This document shows positions 32,522 through 40,780 of a stretch of 64,000 bases of DNA, in pieces. Source of the DNA: Kineococcus gynurae. GTDB taxonomy: Bacteria; Actinomycetota; Actinomycetes; Actinomycetales; Kineococcaceae. The notes under the pieces are model-generated. The model had not been told where the DNA came from, made no database searches, and saw only the letters and a list, made by a program, of their open reading frames with translations. The first letter of the stretch is position 1, and each line of letters opens with the position of its first letter. The translations under genes and the position numbers were made by a program. The stretch lies in NCBI RefSeq assembly GCF_050871315.1, contig NZ_JBJLRE010000014.1; one strand, written 5' to 3'.

Positions 32522-33589
32522 TCAGCGGGGGGTGGCCGCCGCCGGCGGGGGAGGGTCCTGGTGGTCCGGGTGGGAGGCCGAGCCGGGGTCGAGACCCTCA
32601 CCCTCGGCCAGCCGCTTGTCGAAGGTGACCCGCACCAGCTCGAACCCCTTCAACCGGGCGGCCTTGGCCTGCCCGGCGTAGGCGCGCTCGTCGGCCTCGG
32701 TGAGCTCGACCGCGTCGGTCAGCGGGGTGAGCAGGGCCCGGGGGTAGAGGCGGTTGACCCGCACGACGTCGCCCTCGACCGCCAGCACCACCGCGACCGA
32801 GGCCACGTACAGGAAGGCCAGCAGCCCGAGGACCAGGGCGAAGATGAAGTTGGTGTCGCTGGCCCGGCGCATCACCTCGTCGACCAGGTTGCCGCCGAAG
32901 TTCTGCAGCAGCAGCCAGATCACGGCCGCGAAGATCCCCCCGGGCACGACCTGCGCGAACCGGGGCCGGTGGGCCGCGGCGAGGCGGAAGGCGACGCTGA
33001 ACGCCAGGGCGGTGAAGACCGCCGCCGCCGCGCGGCTCAGACCGTTGAGCACCGTCTCCCAGGTGCCGGTCGCGCCCAGCCAGCGCCCCACGTCGGCGCT
33101 GATCGCGGACAGGATCGTCGTCCCCAGCACGAACAGGCCGGCCGTGACGATGAGCAGCAGGCTGCGCAACCGGGCCTGGATCGGGTTGGGCCGCTCGTTG
33201 CGGGGGATCGCCCAGGCGATGTTGACCGCGTTCTGCAGGGCCAGCCCCACCCCGAGGGCCCCGTAGAGCGCCCCGAGGGATCCGATCACGATCCCCAGCG
33301 CCCCCCCGCCCAGCCGCTCCGGTTCCTCGAGCTGGGTCCCGATGACCGGGAACTGCCCGAGCGCCGAGGAGATGACCGCGTCCTGGGCCCGGGGATCGTC
33401 GGCCAGCACGTAGCCGAGCACGGTCGACATGAGCAGCAGCAGGGGGAACAGCGACACGAACGCGTAGTAGGTGATCAGCGCGGCCAGGTACCCGCCCTGG
33501 TCGTCGAAGAACTTGTAGAGCACCGACAGCGGGTAGCTGACCCCCCGGTGCCGACGTTGGAAGGCATCGGTCGCCGAGATCACGGACAC
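32522..33589 (-). CDS. YihY/BrkB family membrane protein
   Basis: A 355-residue inner-membrane protein of the YihY family (once called RNase BN or BrkB). Typical blocks are YFDDQGGYLAALITYYAFVSLFPLLLLM-like sequence near residue 30, IVIGSLGALYGALGVGLALQNAVNIAW and FRLAAAHRPRFAQVVPGGIFAAVIWLLLQNFGG, within about six helices. The cytoplasmic tail is acidic and Pro-rich. The transported substrate is unknown. The GTG start lies 8 bases after TAAGGT on the minus strand, with no ribosome-binding site. Confidence 0.88.
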   Translation of the reverse strand: MSVISATDAFQRRHRGVSYPLSVLYKFFDDQGGYLAALITYYAFVSLFPLLLLMSTVLGYVLADDPRAQDAVISSALGQFPVIGTQLEEPERLGGGALGIVIGSLGALYGALGVGLALQNAVNIAWAIPRNERPNPIQARLRSLLLIVTAGLFVLGTTILSAISADVGRWLGATGTWETVLNGLSRAAAAVFTALAFSVAFRLAAAHRPRFAQVVPGGIFAAVIWLLLQNFGGNLVDEVMRRASDTNFIFALVLGLLAFLYVASVAVVLAVEGDVVRVNRLYPRALLTPLTDAVELTEADERAYAGQAKAARLKGFELVRVTFDKRLAEGEGLDPGSASHPDHQDPPPPAAATPR

Positions 33590-33600
33590 GAGGCCCTACC

Positions 33601-34830
33601 TTAAGGAGCCCCCGGCCCCTGTGCCGGTCGGCCCACGACCTCGGCGACGACCTCGGCGATGATGCCGGTGACGCCCGCCCAGACCGCGGAGGTGGGGTCG
33701 ATCACGTCGAAGTGGTCGGCCTCCTCCTCGACCACGTGGACGCGGTCACCCGCCGCCCGTGCGGCCCGCGCCCAGGAGCGGGAGACGTCGAGCAGGTCCG
33801 GGTCGTCGCGGGTGCCGCAGACCACCACCGTCTCGGCGCCCAGGGGGAGGCGGTGGCGCGGGGAGGACTCCCGGTAGACGTCCGGGAGCTCGGCCGGGGG
33901 GCCACCCAGGGCGAGCGGCACCGCCCCGTTGCCCAGCCCGCGCTCGTGCCCGACGACCAGGTCGAGCACGCCGGCCAGGGACACGGTCAGCCGGGGGACC
34001 GGCCCCCCGGACCGGACCAGGTCGGCGGCGAGCCGGGTGACGAGCTGGCCGCCCGCCGAGTGCCCGACCAGGACGACCCGGTCCGGGTCGATCGGCGCGC
34101 CCGCGGCCACCGCCCGGGCCAGCGCCGCGTGACCGGCGGCGACGTCGGCGGCGGTGCCCGCCCACCCCGCGTCGGGTTCGCCGACCGCGTGCGGACGGCG
34201 GTACTCCAGGTTCCAGGAGGCCCACCCGCGCGCGAGCGCGTCGAGCGCCAGCGGCTCCATCAGGTCGTTCTCCCACTGCGGGCGCCAGTACCCGCCGTGC
34301 ACCAGGACGAGCACCGGGACGGGGTGGCGCGTCGAGGCGCCGGGCGGCAGACGCAGCTCGGCCCGCTGGTCCGGGTGGTCCCCGTAGTTCACGACCTCGG
34401 CGGGGGAACGCTCGGCCACGTCGAGGGCCGCGACCGCGGCGGCCAGGCCGGCGATCCCCCGGCCCCGGACGTGCCGGGCCAGCCGGGGGTCGCGGTCCGG
34501 GGCGCTCAGGGTGGCGTCCACGCGCACGAGCCGACCCGCGCCGGGGGCGGGTCGACCGACGGGGTCGGGCCCACCGGCCGGGTCGGTCGGGTCGGGCGGG
34601 CCGAGCAGGTCGGCCACCGCGACCTCCGGGCCCGGCCAGAGCACCCGTGACGACGTCCCGGCCCGGTCGCGGGCCCAGGCCGTGAGCTCCGCGAGGTCCG
34701 CGGCGACCCGCAGGTCCACCGCCCGCCCGCAGGCCGCGGCCGCGCGCGCGAGGATCTCCCGCGCGGTGCGCTCGTCGTCGAGCACCCCCGGCCCTGCGAG
34801 GACCGCGACACCGCTCTCCGGGGCGGGCAC
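33601..34830 (-). CDS. Putative kynurenine formamidase with dehydroquinase-like N-terminal domain
   Basis: A 409-residue protein in two parts. From about residue 165 it is an alpha/beta hydrolase of the arylformamidase type: LVLVHGGYWRPQWE (HGGxW oxyanion motif), nucleophile elbow VVLVGHSAGGQLVTRL and C-terminal EEEADHFDVID (catalytic His). Residues 6-140 resemble type II dehydroquinate dehydratase: AAAACGRAVDLRVAADLAELTAWARD, RLVRVDATLSAPDRDP and VRGRGIAGLAAAVAALD, with the usual catalytic Tyr and His absent. In an operon with kynU and kynA it should hydrolyse N-formylkynurenine; its GTG is one base after the kynA stop. The N-terminal domain is unexpected. Confidence 0.8.
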   Translation of the reverse strand: MPAPESGVAVLAGPGVLDDERTAREILARAAAACGRAVDLRVAADLAELTAWARDRAGTSSRVLWPGPEVAVADLLGPPDPTDPAGGPDPVGRPAPGAGRLVRVDATLSAPDRDPRLARHVRGRGIAGLAAAVAALDVAERSPAEVVNYGDHPDQRAELRLPPGASTRHPVPVLVLVHGGYWRPQWENDLMEPLALDALARGWASWNLEYRRPHAVGEPDAGWAGTAADVAAGHAALARAVAAGAPIDPDRVVLVGHSAGGQLVTRLAADLVRSGGPVPRLTVSLAGVLDLVVGHERGLGNGAVPLALGGPPAELPDVYRESSPRHRLPLGAETVVVCGTRDDPDLLDVSRSWARAARAAGDRVHVVEEEADHFDVIDPTSAVWAGVTGIIAEVVAEVVGRPAQGPGAP

Positions 34831-34831
34831 G

Positions 34832-35740
34832 TCAGACCCCGATCTCGGTGCGCACCGCGAAGAGTTCGGGGAAGAAGGTCAGCTGCAGCGCCTTGGCCAG
34901 GAAGGAGGCGCCGCTGGAGCCACCCGTGCCGTGCTTGAACCCGATCGTGCGCTCGACGGTCTTGAGGTGGCGGAACCGCCACAGCTGGAAGTTGTCCTCG
35001 AGGTCGACGAGCTCCTCGCAGGCCTCGTACTCCTCCCAGTAGGTCCTGGCCTCGGAGTAGATCGTCGAGAACACCGCGGTGATCCGCGGGTCCGGCGTGT
35101 GTGCCTTCGTCACGTCACGCTCGAGGACGTCGCCGGGCACAGGGTGCCCGCGCCGGGCCAGCAGGCGCAGGAACTCGTCGTAGAGGCTGGGCGCGGCGAG
35201 CAGACCGGCCAGCTCGGCGTGCACGGCCTCGTCGTGGGCGAACACGGCCAGCATGTCCGCGTTCTTGTTGCCCAGCAGGAACTCCACCGCCCGGTACTGG
35301 TGGCTCTGGAACCCCGAGGAGTTGGCCAGGAACCCCCGGAACTGCGAGTACTCCGTCGGGGTCAGCGTCGCCAGCACCGACCACTGCTCGGTCAGGGTGC
35401 GCTGGATGTGCTTGACCCGGGCGATGTTCTTCAGCGCGACCTTGAGGTCGTCCTCGCGCAGGGCGGTGCAGGCCGAGCGGAGCTCGTGCAGCACCAGCTT
35501 GAGCCACAGCTCGGAGGTCTGGTGCTGGATGATGAAGAGCATCTCGTCGTGGTGCTCGGGTGCCGACAGCGGGTGCTGGGCCCCGAGGAGCTCGGGCAGG
35601 TGCAGGTAGGAGCCGTAGGACATCCGGTCGCGGAAGTCGGTGCGCACGCCGTCCTCGACGGCCCGGGTGTTGCCCGCGACCCCCTCGGGCGCCGCGATCC
35701 CCTGGGGCGCCGCGATCCCATCGGGCCCCGCCGGGCTCAT
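34832..35740 (-). CDS. kynA: Tryptophan 2,3-dioxygenase
   Basis: A 302-residue heme enzyme converting L-tryptophan to N-formylkynurenine with O2. Family blocks are MSYGSYLHLPELLGAQHP, HDEMLFIIQHQTSELWLKLVLHE, SSGFQSHQYRAVEFLLGNKN and RFRHLKTVERTIGFKHGTGG, which carries the heme-binding His. The N-terminal 25 residues include an imperfect IAAP repeat from an 18-base DNA repeat and are probably disordered. The ATG overlaps the kynU stop (ATGA). Middle gene of the kynurenine operon. Confidence 0.96.
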   Translation of the reverse strand: MSPAGPDGIAAPQGIAAPEGVAGNTRAVEDGVRTDFRDRMSYGSYLHLPELLGAQHPLSAPEHHDEMLFIIQHQTSELWLKLVLHELRSACTALREDDLKVALKNIARVKHIQRTLTEQWSVLATLTPTEYSQFRGFLANSSGFQSHQYRAVEFLLGNKNADMLAVFAHDEAVHAELAGLLAAPSLYDEFLRLLARRGHPVPGDVLERDVTKAHTPDPRITAVFSTIYSEARTYWEEYEACEELVDLEDNFQLWRFRHLKTVERTIGFKHGTGGSSGASFLAKALQLTFFPELFAVRTEIGV

Positions 35741-37020
35741 CGGGCGTCCCGTTCGGCGAGCAGCTGCTGCAGGGCCTGCACCCCGGCCAGCGTCTCGGCG
35801 AAGGACGTCGACAGCGGGGCGAGCCCGATCCGGATCCCGTCGGGGTGGCGGAAGTCCGGCAGCACGCCCCGCGCCCACAACGCGTCGTTGACGGCCTGGA
35901 AGTCGTGCCGGCGCACGGTCACGTGCCCGCCGCGGGCGTCGGGGTCGCGCGGGGTGGCCACCTCGACCCCGGCGGGGGCGAGCAGCTCGTCCACGGCGTC
36001 CAGGCAGAACGCGGTGAGGGCCTGCGACTTCGCCCGGACGGCCGGCATCCCCACCTCCTCCAGCACGTCGAGGAACGCGCGCAGCGGGACCATGGCCAGG
36101 ATCGGGGGCGTGCCGCTGACCAGCCCGCGGGCGCCCGCGGCCGGTTCGTAGCCCTGGCCCATCGCGAACGGCTGGGCGTGGCCCATCCAGCCCTGCACGG
36201 GCTGGTGCAGCCGCCCGTGGTGGCGCGAGGCCAGGTAGCCGAAGGCCGGGGCTCCCGGACCGCCGTTGAGGTACTTGTAGGTGCAGCCGACGGCCAGGTC
36301 GACCCCCCACCCGTCGAGGTCGAGCTCGACGGAACCGACCGAGTGGCTGAGGTCGAAGAGGGCCAGCGCGCCGGCCTCGTGGGCCGCGGCGGTGATCGCG
36401 GCGGCGTCGGCCAGGTGCCCGGAGCGGTAGGCGACGTGGCTGAAGGTGACCAGGGCCGTGCGGGGTCCCAGCAGGGGCCGGACCTGCTCCACGGTGATGC
36501 CCGCCGCGGGGTCGGTCTCGACCCAGCGCAACCGAGCGCCGCGCTCGGCCGCGATCCCCTCCAGGACGAAGCGGTCGGTGGGGAAGTTGTCGGTGTCGCA
36601 GACGATCTCGTCGCGGCCCTGGGCCAGCCCGGCGTCGAGCGCGGCCCGGACCAGCTTGTAGAAGAGCACCGTGGTCGAGTCGGCCACCACGGTCTGCCCG
36701 GGGGCCGCGCCCAGGCAGACCCGGCCGAGCTGGTCGCCCACGACCTCGGGCCAGGCCATCCAACCGTCGCTCCACCCCTGGATCAGCCGCCCGCCCCACT
36801 GCTGCTCGACGAAGGCCGACAGCGCCGCCGCCGAGGCCCGCAGCGGCCGGCCGAGGGAGTTGCCGTCCAGGTAGGCGCTCACCCCGGGGGCGGCCTCCAG
36901 CAGGAAGTCGGTCCTCCGGGCGGCGAGCGGGTCGGCGGCGTCGAGCTCGGCCGCCCGTCGCGCGAGGTCGCCGGGCCGGGGGGCGTCGGGCGCGGGGTCG
37001 GGGGTGGCCGTCGTGGTCAT
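35737..37020 (-). CDS. kynU: Kynureninase
   Basis: A 427-residue PLP enzyme that cleaves kynurenine to anthranilate and alanine. The PLP Lys is in AVGCTYKYLNGGPGAPAFGYL, phosphate binding in STTVLFYKLVRAAL and the cofactor Asp in LALFDLSHSVGSVELDLDGW. The N-terminus has AYLDGNSLGRP, a kynureninase signature. The ATG at 37020 is chosen over a start at 37101 because a TACGGT -10 box lies 6 bases before it and the extension has no family similarity. First gene of the operon; product use (anthranilate for quinolone-type metabolites or recycling) is unknown. Confidence 0.95.
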   Translation of the reverse strand: MTTTATPDPAPDAPRPGDLARRAAELDAADPLAARRTDFLLEAAPGVSAYLDGNSLGRPLRASAAALSAFVEQQWGGRLIQGWSDGWMAWPEVVGDQLGRVCLGAAPGQTVVADSTTVLFYKLVRAALDAGLAQGRDEIVCDTDNFPTDRFVLEGIAAERGARLRWVETDPAAGITVEQVRPLLGPRTALVTFSHVAYRSGHLADAAAITAAAHEAGALALFDLSHSVGSVELDLDGWGVDLAVGCTYKYLNGGPGAPAFGYLASRHHGRLHQPVQGWMGHAQPFAMGQGYEPAAGARGLVSGTPPILAMVPLRAFLDVLEEVGMPAVRAKSQALTAFCLDAVDELLAPAGVEVATPRDPDARGGHVTVRRHDFQAVNDALWARGVLPDFRHPDGIRIGLAPLSTSFAETLAGVQALQQLLAERDAR

Positions 37021-37026
37021 GCCCAG

Positions 37027-37032
37027 ACCGTA
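37027..37032 (-). promoter_or_regulatory. -10 element TACGGT of kynU
   Basis: On the minus strand TACGGT ends 6 bases before the kynU ATG, predicting a leaderless kyn operon mRNA. Confidence 0.5.
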
Positions 37033-37114
37033 GGGCAGGGCTCCGACACGACCCCGGGGGAGTGCCCGACACGCTCGTCCCGGTGATCGCCCGTGCGCCA
37101 CGCCCCGCGCGGGT

Positions 37115-37120
37115 TAGGGT
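37115..37120 (+). promoter_or_regulatory. -10 element TAGGGT upstream of mpa
   Basis: TAGGGT lies 54 bases before the mpa ATG, so unlike dop, prcB and pafA this gene should have a leader. A GAGGGAG stretch 9 bases before the ATG may be its ribosome-binding site. Confidence 0.45.
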
Positions 37121-37174
37121 CGAATGCATCCACCGCCCGCCGGGTGACCGGCCGGACACGAGGGAGATGCGCCC

Positions 37175-38881
37175 ATGGTCGACGAGTCCCGCCCCGAGCA
37201 GCACCGCCCTGAGCACCGACGCTTCGGGTCGCACCCCGAACGCGACCCGCGCCACCTCGCCCTGCTCGAGGAGCAGCTGAGCGTGGCCCGCACGCGGTTG
37301 TCCCAGGTCAACACCCAGAACGACCGGTTGGCCGCCACCTTGCGCGAGGCCCGCGACCAGATCGTCTCGCTCAAGGCCGAGGTGGACCGGCTGGGGCAGC
37401 CCCCCGCCCAGTTCGCCACGTTCCTGGAGGCCGTGGGCGAGGGGACCGCCGACGTGATGAGCGCCGGACGGCGGATGCGGGTGGCGGTCAGCCCCTCGGT
37501 GGACCTGGACTCCCTGCAGCCCGGTCAGGACCTCATGGTCAACGAGGCGATGAACGTGGTCGCCGCCCTGGCCTTCGAGCGGGTCGGGGAGCTGGCCAGC
37601 GTCAAGGAGATCCTCGGCGACGGGCGCGCGCTCATCCTGGCCCGCGCCGACGAGGAACGCGTCGTCCGCCTCGCCGGGCCCCTCATGGACGGACCGTTGC
37701 GGGTGGGGGACTCCCTCATGGTCGACCCCCGCTCCGGGTTCGCCTTCGAACGCATCCCCAAGGCCGAGGTCGAGGAGCTGGTCCTCGAAGAGGTCCCCGA
37801 CATCGACTACACCGACATCGGGGGGCTCGGGCCGCAGATCGAGGCGATCCGCGACGCCGTCGAACTGCCCTTCCTGCACGCCGACCTGTTCCGCGAGCAC
37901 GGGTTGCGCCCGCCCAAGGGGATCCTGCTGTACGGCCCGCCCGGCTGCGGCAAGACGCTCATCGCCAAGGCGGTCGCGAACTCGCTGGCCAAGAAGGTCG
38001 CCTCGATGCGCGGGGAGAGCCACGCCAAGAGCTACTTCCTCAACATCAAGGGCCCCGAGCTGCTCAACAAGTACGTCGGGGAGACCGAGCGGCACATCCG
38101 GCTGATCTTCGCCCGGGCCCGGGAGAAGGCCTCGACGGGCACCCCGGTCGTCGTGTTCTTCGACGAGATGGAGTCGTTGTTCCGCACCCGCGGCTCCGGG
38201 GTCAGCTCCGACGTCGAGACGACCATCGTCCCGCAGCTGCTGAGCGAGCTGGACGGCGTGGAACGGCTCGAGAACGTCATCGTCATCGGGGCCTCCAACC
38301 GCGAGGACATGATCGACCCGGCCATCCTCCGCCCCGGTCGTCTGGACGTGAAGATCAAGATCGAACGCCCCGACGCCGAGAGCGCCCGGGAGATCTTCGC
38401 CAAGTACCTGACCCCGGACCTGCCCCTGCACGCCGACGACCTGGCGGTGCACGGGGAACCGCAGCCGACCGTCGACGCGATGATCCAGGCCACGGTGGAA
38501 CGCATGTACACCGAGAGCCCCGAGAACGAGTTCCTCGAGGTGACCTACGCCGGGGGCGACAAGGAGGTCCTGTACTACAAGGACTTCAACTCCGGCGCGA
38601 TGATCCAGAACATCGTCGACCGGGCCAAGAAGATGGCGATCAAGGACCTGCTCACGCTGCAGCAGCGGGGTCTGCGGGTCGACCACCTGATGAGTGCGTG
38701 CGTGGACGAGTTCAAGGAGAACGAGGACCTGCCCAACACCACCAATCCCGACGACTGGGCGCGGATCTCGGGCAAGAAGGGCGAACGGATCGTCTTCATC
38801 CGCACGCTCATGCAGGGCAAGAAGGGGACGGAGGCGGGTCGTTCCATCGACACCGTCGCCAACACCGGCCAGTACCTCTGA
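37175..38881 (+). CDS. mpa: Proteasome-activating AAA ATPase Mpa/ARC
   Basis: A 568-residue AAA ATPase that recognises Pup, unfolds the tagged protein and feeds it to the 20S core. The N-terminal coiled coil (about 22-75, LLEEQLSVARTRLSQVNTQN) binds Pup, two OB domains follow (about 80-220), and the AAA domain has Walker A GPPGCGKT (about 250), Walker B VVVFFDEMESLF and arginine-finger region NREDMIDPAILRPGR. The C-terminus NTGQYL is the GQYL docking motif for the PrcA ring. An intrinsic-type terminator follows; dop is about 5 kb away instead of nearby. Confidence 0.97.
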   Translation: MVDESRPEQHRPEHRRFGSHPERDPRHLALLEEQLSVARTRLSQVNTQNDRLAATLREARDQIVSLKAEVDRLGQPPAQFATFLEAVGEGTADVMSAGRRMRVAVSPSVDLDSLQPGQDLMVNEAMNVVAALAFERVGELASVKEILGDGRALILARADEERVVRLAGPLMDGPLRVGDSLMVDPRSGFAFERIPKAEVEELVLEEVPDIDYTDIGGLGPQIEAIRDAVELPFLHADLFREHGLRPPKGILLYGPPGCGKTLIAKAVANSLAKKVASMRGESHAKSYFLNIKGPELLNKYVGETERHIRLIFARAREKASTGTPVVVFFDEMESLFRTRGSGVSSDVETTIVPQLLSELDGVERLENVIVIGASNREDMIDPAILRPGRLDVKIKIERPDAESAREIFAKYLTPDLPLHADDLAVHGEPQPTVDAMIQATVERMYTESPENEFLEVTYAGGDKEVLYYKDFNSGAMIQNIVDRAKKMAIKDLLTLQQRGLRVDHLMSACVDEFKENEDLPNTTNPDDWARISGKKGERIVFIRTLMQGKKGTEAGRSIDTVANTGQYL

Positions 38882-38938
38882 CGGTCACCGGTCCCCACCC
38901 CGACCGACCCGGACCGACCCGCACCGACCCGTCCGGAC

Positions 38939-38972
38939 GCCCCGGCCCCCGCAGCTCGCGGGGGGCCGGGGC
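38939..38972. terminator. Bidirectional terminator between mpa and acyltransferase
   Basis: Arms GCCCCGGCCCCCGC and GCGGGGGGCCGGGGC pair with one bulge around AGCTC. The genes on both sides converge on it. No long T tract is visible. Confidence 0.65.
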
Positions 38973-38999
38973 GTCGGACGTCGTGGCGGTCCCGGTGGG

Positions 39000-40088
39000 T
39001 CAGCGACGGGCGGTGGGCCACGGCGCCCCCAGCGCCCCGGGAACCCCGCGCAGCGCCCGCCCCAGCGGCGTCGACACCGCGACCGCCCCCACGAACAGCA
39101 CCGCCGGCCCGATCCAGGACCAGACCTCCGGCGCGTCGTCCAACGCCTGGCCGGGCGAGCCCAGGGCCCAGGCCAGCCCGGTCAGCAGCCCGGCCAGGAC
39201 CATCTGGTGGGTGACGTAGACCCCCAGGGTGTCCCGACCGGCCGCGGCCAGGGCGCGACCGACGGCGGACTCCGCGATCCGCGCCGCCAGGACCAGCCCG
39301 CCCACCACCGTGACCGCCCCGACCACGAGCCGCACCACCGGTAGCGCGGCGGCGCCCGTCAGCGTCGTGACCACCGCGGCGGCGGCGCCCGCCATCACCC
39401 AGAGCGCCGTCGTCGCCCCCCGGGGGCGGGGGTCGAGGAACCGCCGGGGCAGGTCGGCCAGCCGCAGACCCGCGGCGAAGAACACGAACAGCATGATCAT
39501 GTCGTTCCAGACGAACGACCACGGCACCAGCGGCCCCGAGGCCATCGCCGAGCTCAGCGCGCCCGACACGATCAGCAGCCAGACCGTCGGCACGGGACGC
39601 AGCGCCCGGCCGAGGGCCACGAAGACCGCCAGCGCGAGCAGGTACCAGATGCTGGTCACCGGCAGCCACAGCGTCGTGCGGGCCCAGGCCTGCACGTCCT
39701 CGCCGAAACCGATCATCGGCAGGGGCACCAGGGCCAGGACGACGAACGCGATCGTCGACCACAGCAGGTACAGCCACAGGTTGGTGCCGATCCGGCCCGG
39801 CAGCAGCTCCCGCCAGGGCCGCCGCACCGCGCGCTCCGCGAGCATCCCCGAGAGGAAGAAGAACAGCGGCAGCCGCACCAGTCGCAGCGACTCGTTGACC
39901 ACGGTCCACACCTCGGCGCCGAGCCCGCGGCCCAGGTGCAGGTCCACGGTGTGGTCCACCGCGTGGTGCAGCACGACCAGCAGGATCGCCGCGCCGCGGG
40001 CGGTGTCCACCCAGCCGAGCCGACCGCTCCCGCGGCGGACCCGGGGCTCGGGGCGGGGGTCGGTGGCGGGTGCGCCGGTCGTGGACAG
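39000..40088 (-). CDS. Acyltransferase-3 family membrane protein (copy A)
   Basis: About 362 residues, with roughly ten membrane helices. The family start WVDTARGAAILLVVLHHAVD is followed by LPLFFFLSGMLAERAVRRPW, and DTLGVYVTHQMVL near the end. Such proteins acylate sugars or lipids in the membrane. The first standard start, GTG at 40010, would cut off residues before the conserved WVDTARG. AGGAG lies 5 bases before a CTG at 40088 in the same frame (LSTTGAPATDPRPE), so a CTG start is proposed. It is a paralogue of the gene at 51945-53264. Confidence 0.82.
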   Translation of the reverse strand: MSTTGAPATDPRPEPRVRRGSGRLGWVDTARGAAILLVVLHHAVDHTVDLHLGRGLGAEVWTVVNESLRLVRLPLFFFLSGMLAERAVRRPWRELLPGRIGTNLWLYLLWSTIAFVVLALVPLPMIGFGEDVQAWARTTLWLPVTSIWYLLALAVFVALGRALRPVPTVWLLIVSGALSSAMASGPLVPWSFVWNDMIMLFVFFAAGLRLADLPRRFLDPRPRGATTALWVMAGAAAAVVTTLTGAAALPVVRLVVGAVTVVGGLVLAARIAESAVGRALAAAGRDTLGVYVTHQMVLAGLLTGLAWALGSPGQALDDAPEVWSWIGPAVLFVGAVAVSTPLGRALRGVPGALGAPWPTARR

Positions 40089-40105
40089 GAGAACTCCTCA
40101 GCCGT

Positions 40106-40708
40106 TCAACGATCGTCGGGGACCCCCGGATCGTTCCACCAGTCCGGCCACGCGGCGAGCAGGGCCCGGGTGTCCGGGACGAACGCCCACCCCGGATCGG
40201 CCAACCGCTCCCGGACCCGCACCGCCGGTTCCCACCACACCTCGGCGACCTCGCTGGGCTGGGCCCGCAGCTCCGTCCCGGGCGCGACCCAGGCCTCGTA
40301 GGCGAAGGCCAGGTAGTGGGTGACGTCGTCGCGGTACCAGCGCCGCAGCACGGGCCGCAGCGGCGTCAGGAGCACCCCGGCGCCGACCCCCAGCTCCTCG
40401 GCGAGCTCCCGGGCGGCGGCCGCGTCCGGATCCTCCCCGGCGCACACCACACCCCCGGCCACCGCGTCGTGCGCCCCCGGGTAGACGTCCTTGGTCGTGG
40501 TCCGCCGGTGCACCGCGACCCGCCCGGCACCGTCGCGCAGCAGGACCGCGGTCGCGGCGTGGGGGAGGTTCCCCGCCCGGACCCGGGCCCGCGGCTGCAC
40601 GTCGACCACGACCGCCCCCGCCCTCACCGGGGCCCGCGGGTCGAGCACGGGCACCAGCTCCGCGCCCGCGCCGGCCGTCCCGTCCGCCGTCGTGCCCCCG
40701 CGCCCCAT
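40106..40708 (-). CDS. NUDIX hydrolase
   Basis: A 200-residue NUDIX enzyme. The Nudix box is GGVVCAGEDPDAAAARELAEELGVG, matching GX5EX7REUXEEXGU, preceded by VAVHRRTTTKDVYPGAHD, as in IPP-isomerase-like and YfcD-type members. It would hydrolyse a nucleoside diphosphate or related pyrophosphate. It is divergent from the MacA-like gene, and its stop lies 17 bases before the acyltransferase start on the same strand, so the two may share an mRNA. Confidence 0.9.
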   Translation of the reverse strand: MGRGGTTADGTAGAGAELVPVLDPRAPVRAGAVVVDVQPRARVRAGNLPHAATAVLLRDGAGRVAVHRRTTTKDVYPGAHDAVAGGVVCAGEDPDAAAARELAEELGVGAGVLLTPLRPVLRRWYRDDVTHYLAFAYEAWVAPGTELRAQPSEVAEVWWEPAVRVRERLADPGWAFVPDTRALLAAWPDWWNDPGVPDDR

Positions 40709-40768
40709 CCGCCGACCGTACCCAGGCGCCCCCACCCATCGGCGGAGGCCACCAAGGTCAGGTCCGCT

Positions 40769-40774
40769 TAGGGT
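40769..40774 (+). promoter_or_regulatory. -10 element TAGGGT of the MacAB-like operon
   Basis: TAGGGT ends 6 bases before the ATG at 40781, in leaderless spacing. Confidence 0.5.
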
Positions 40775-40780
40775 GCGGAA

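Noticed and set aside
37124..37147. Seven-codon ORF (MHPPPAG) between the mpa -10 box and mpa
   Set aside because: Its ATG is only 3 bases after the -10 box, too close for a transcript to include it, and it is not coupled to mpa.
34832..38686. Long minus-strand frame that appears to join kynA to a 1284-residue protein
   Set aside because: Only the last 302 codons are the real kynA; the rest is antisense to mpa and out of frame with kynU.
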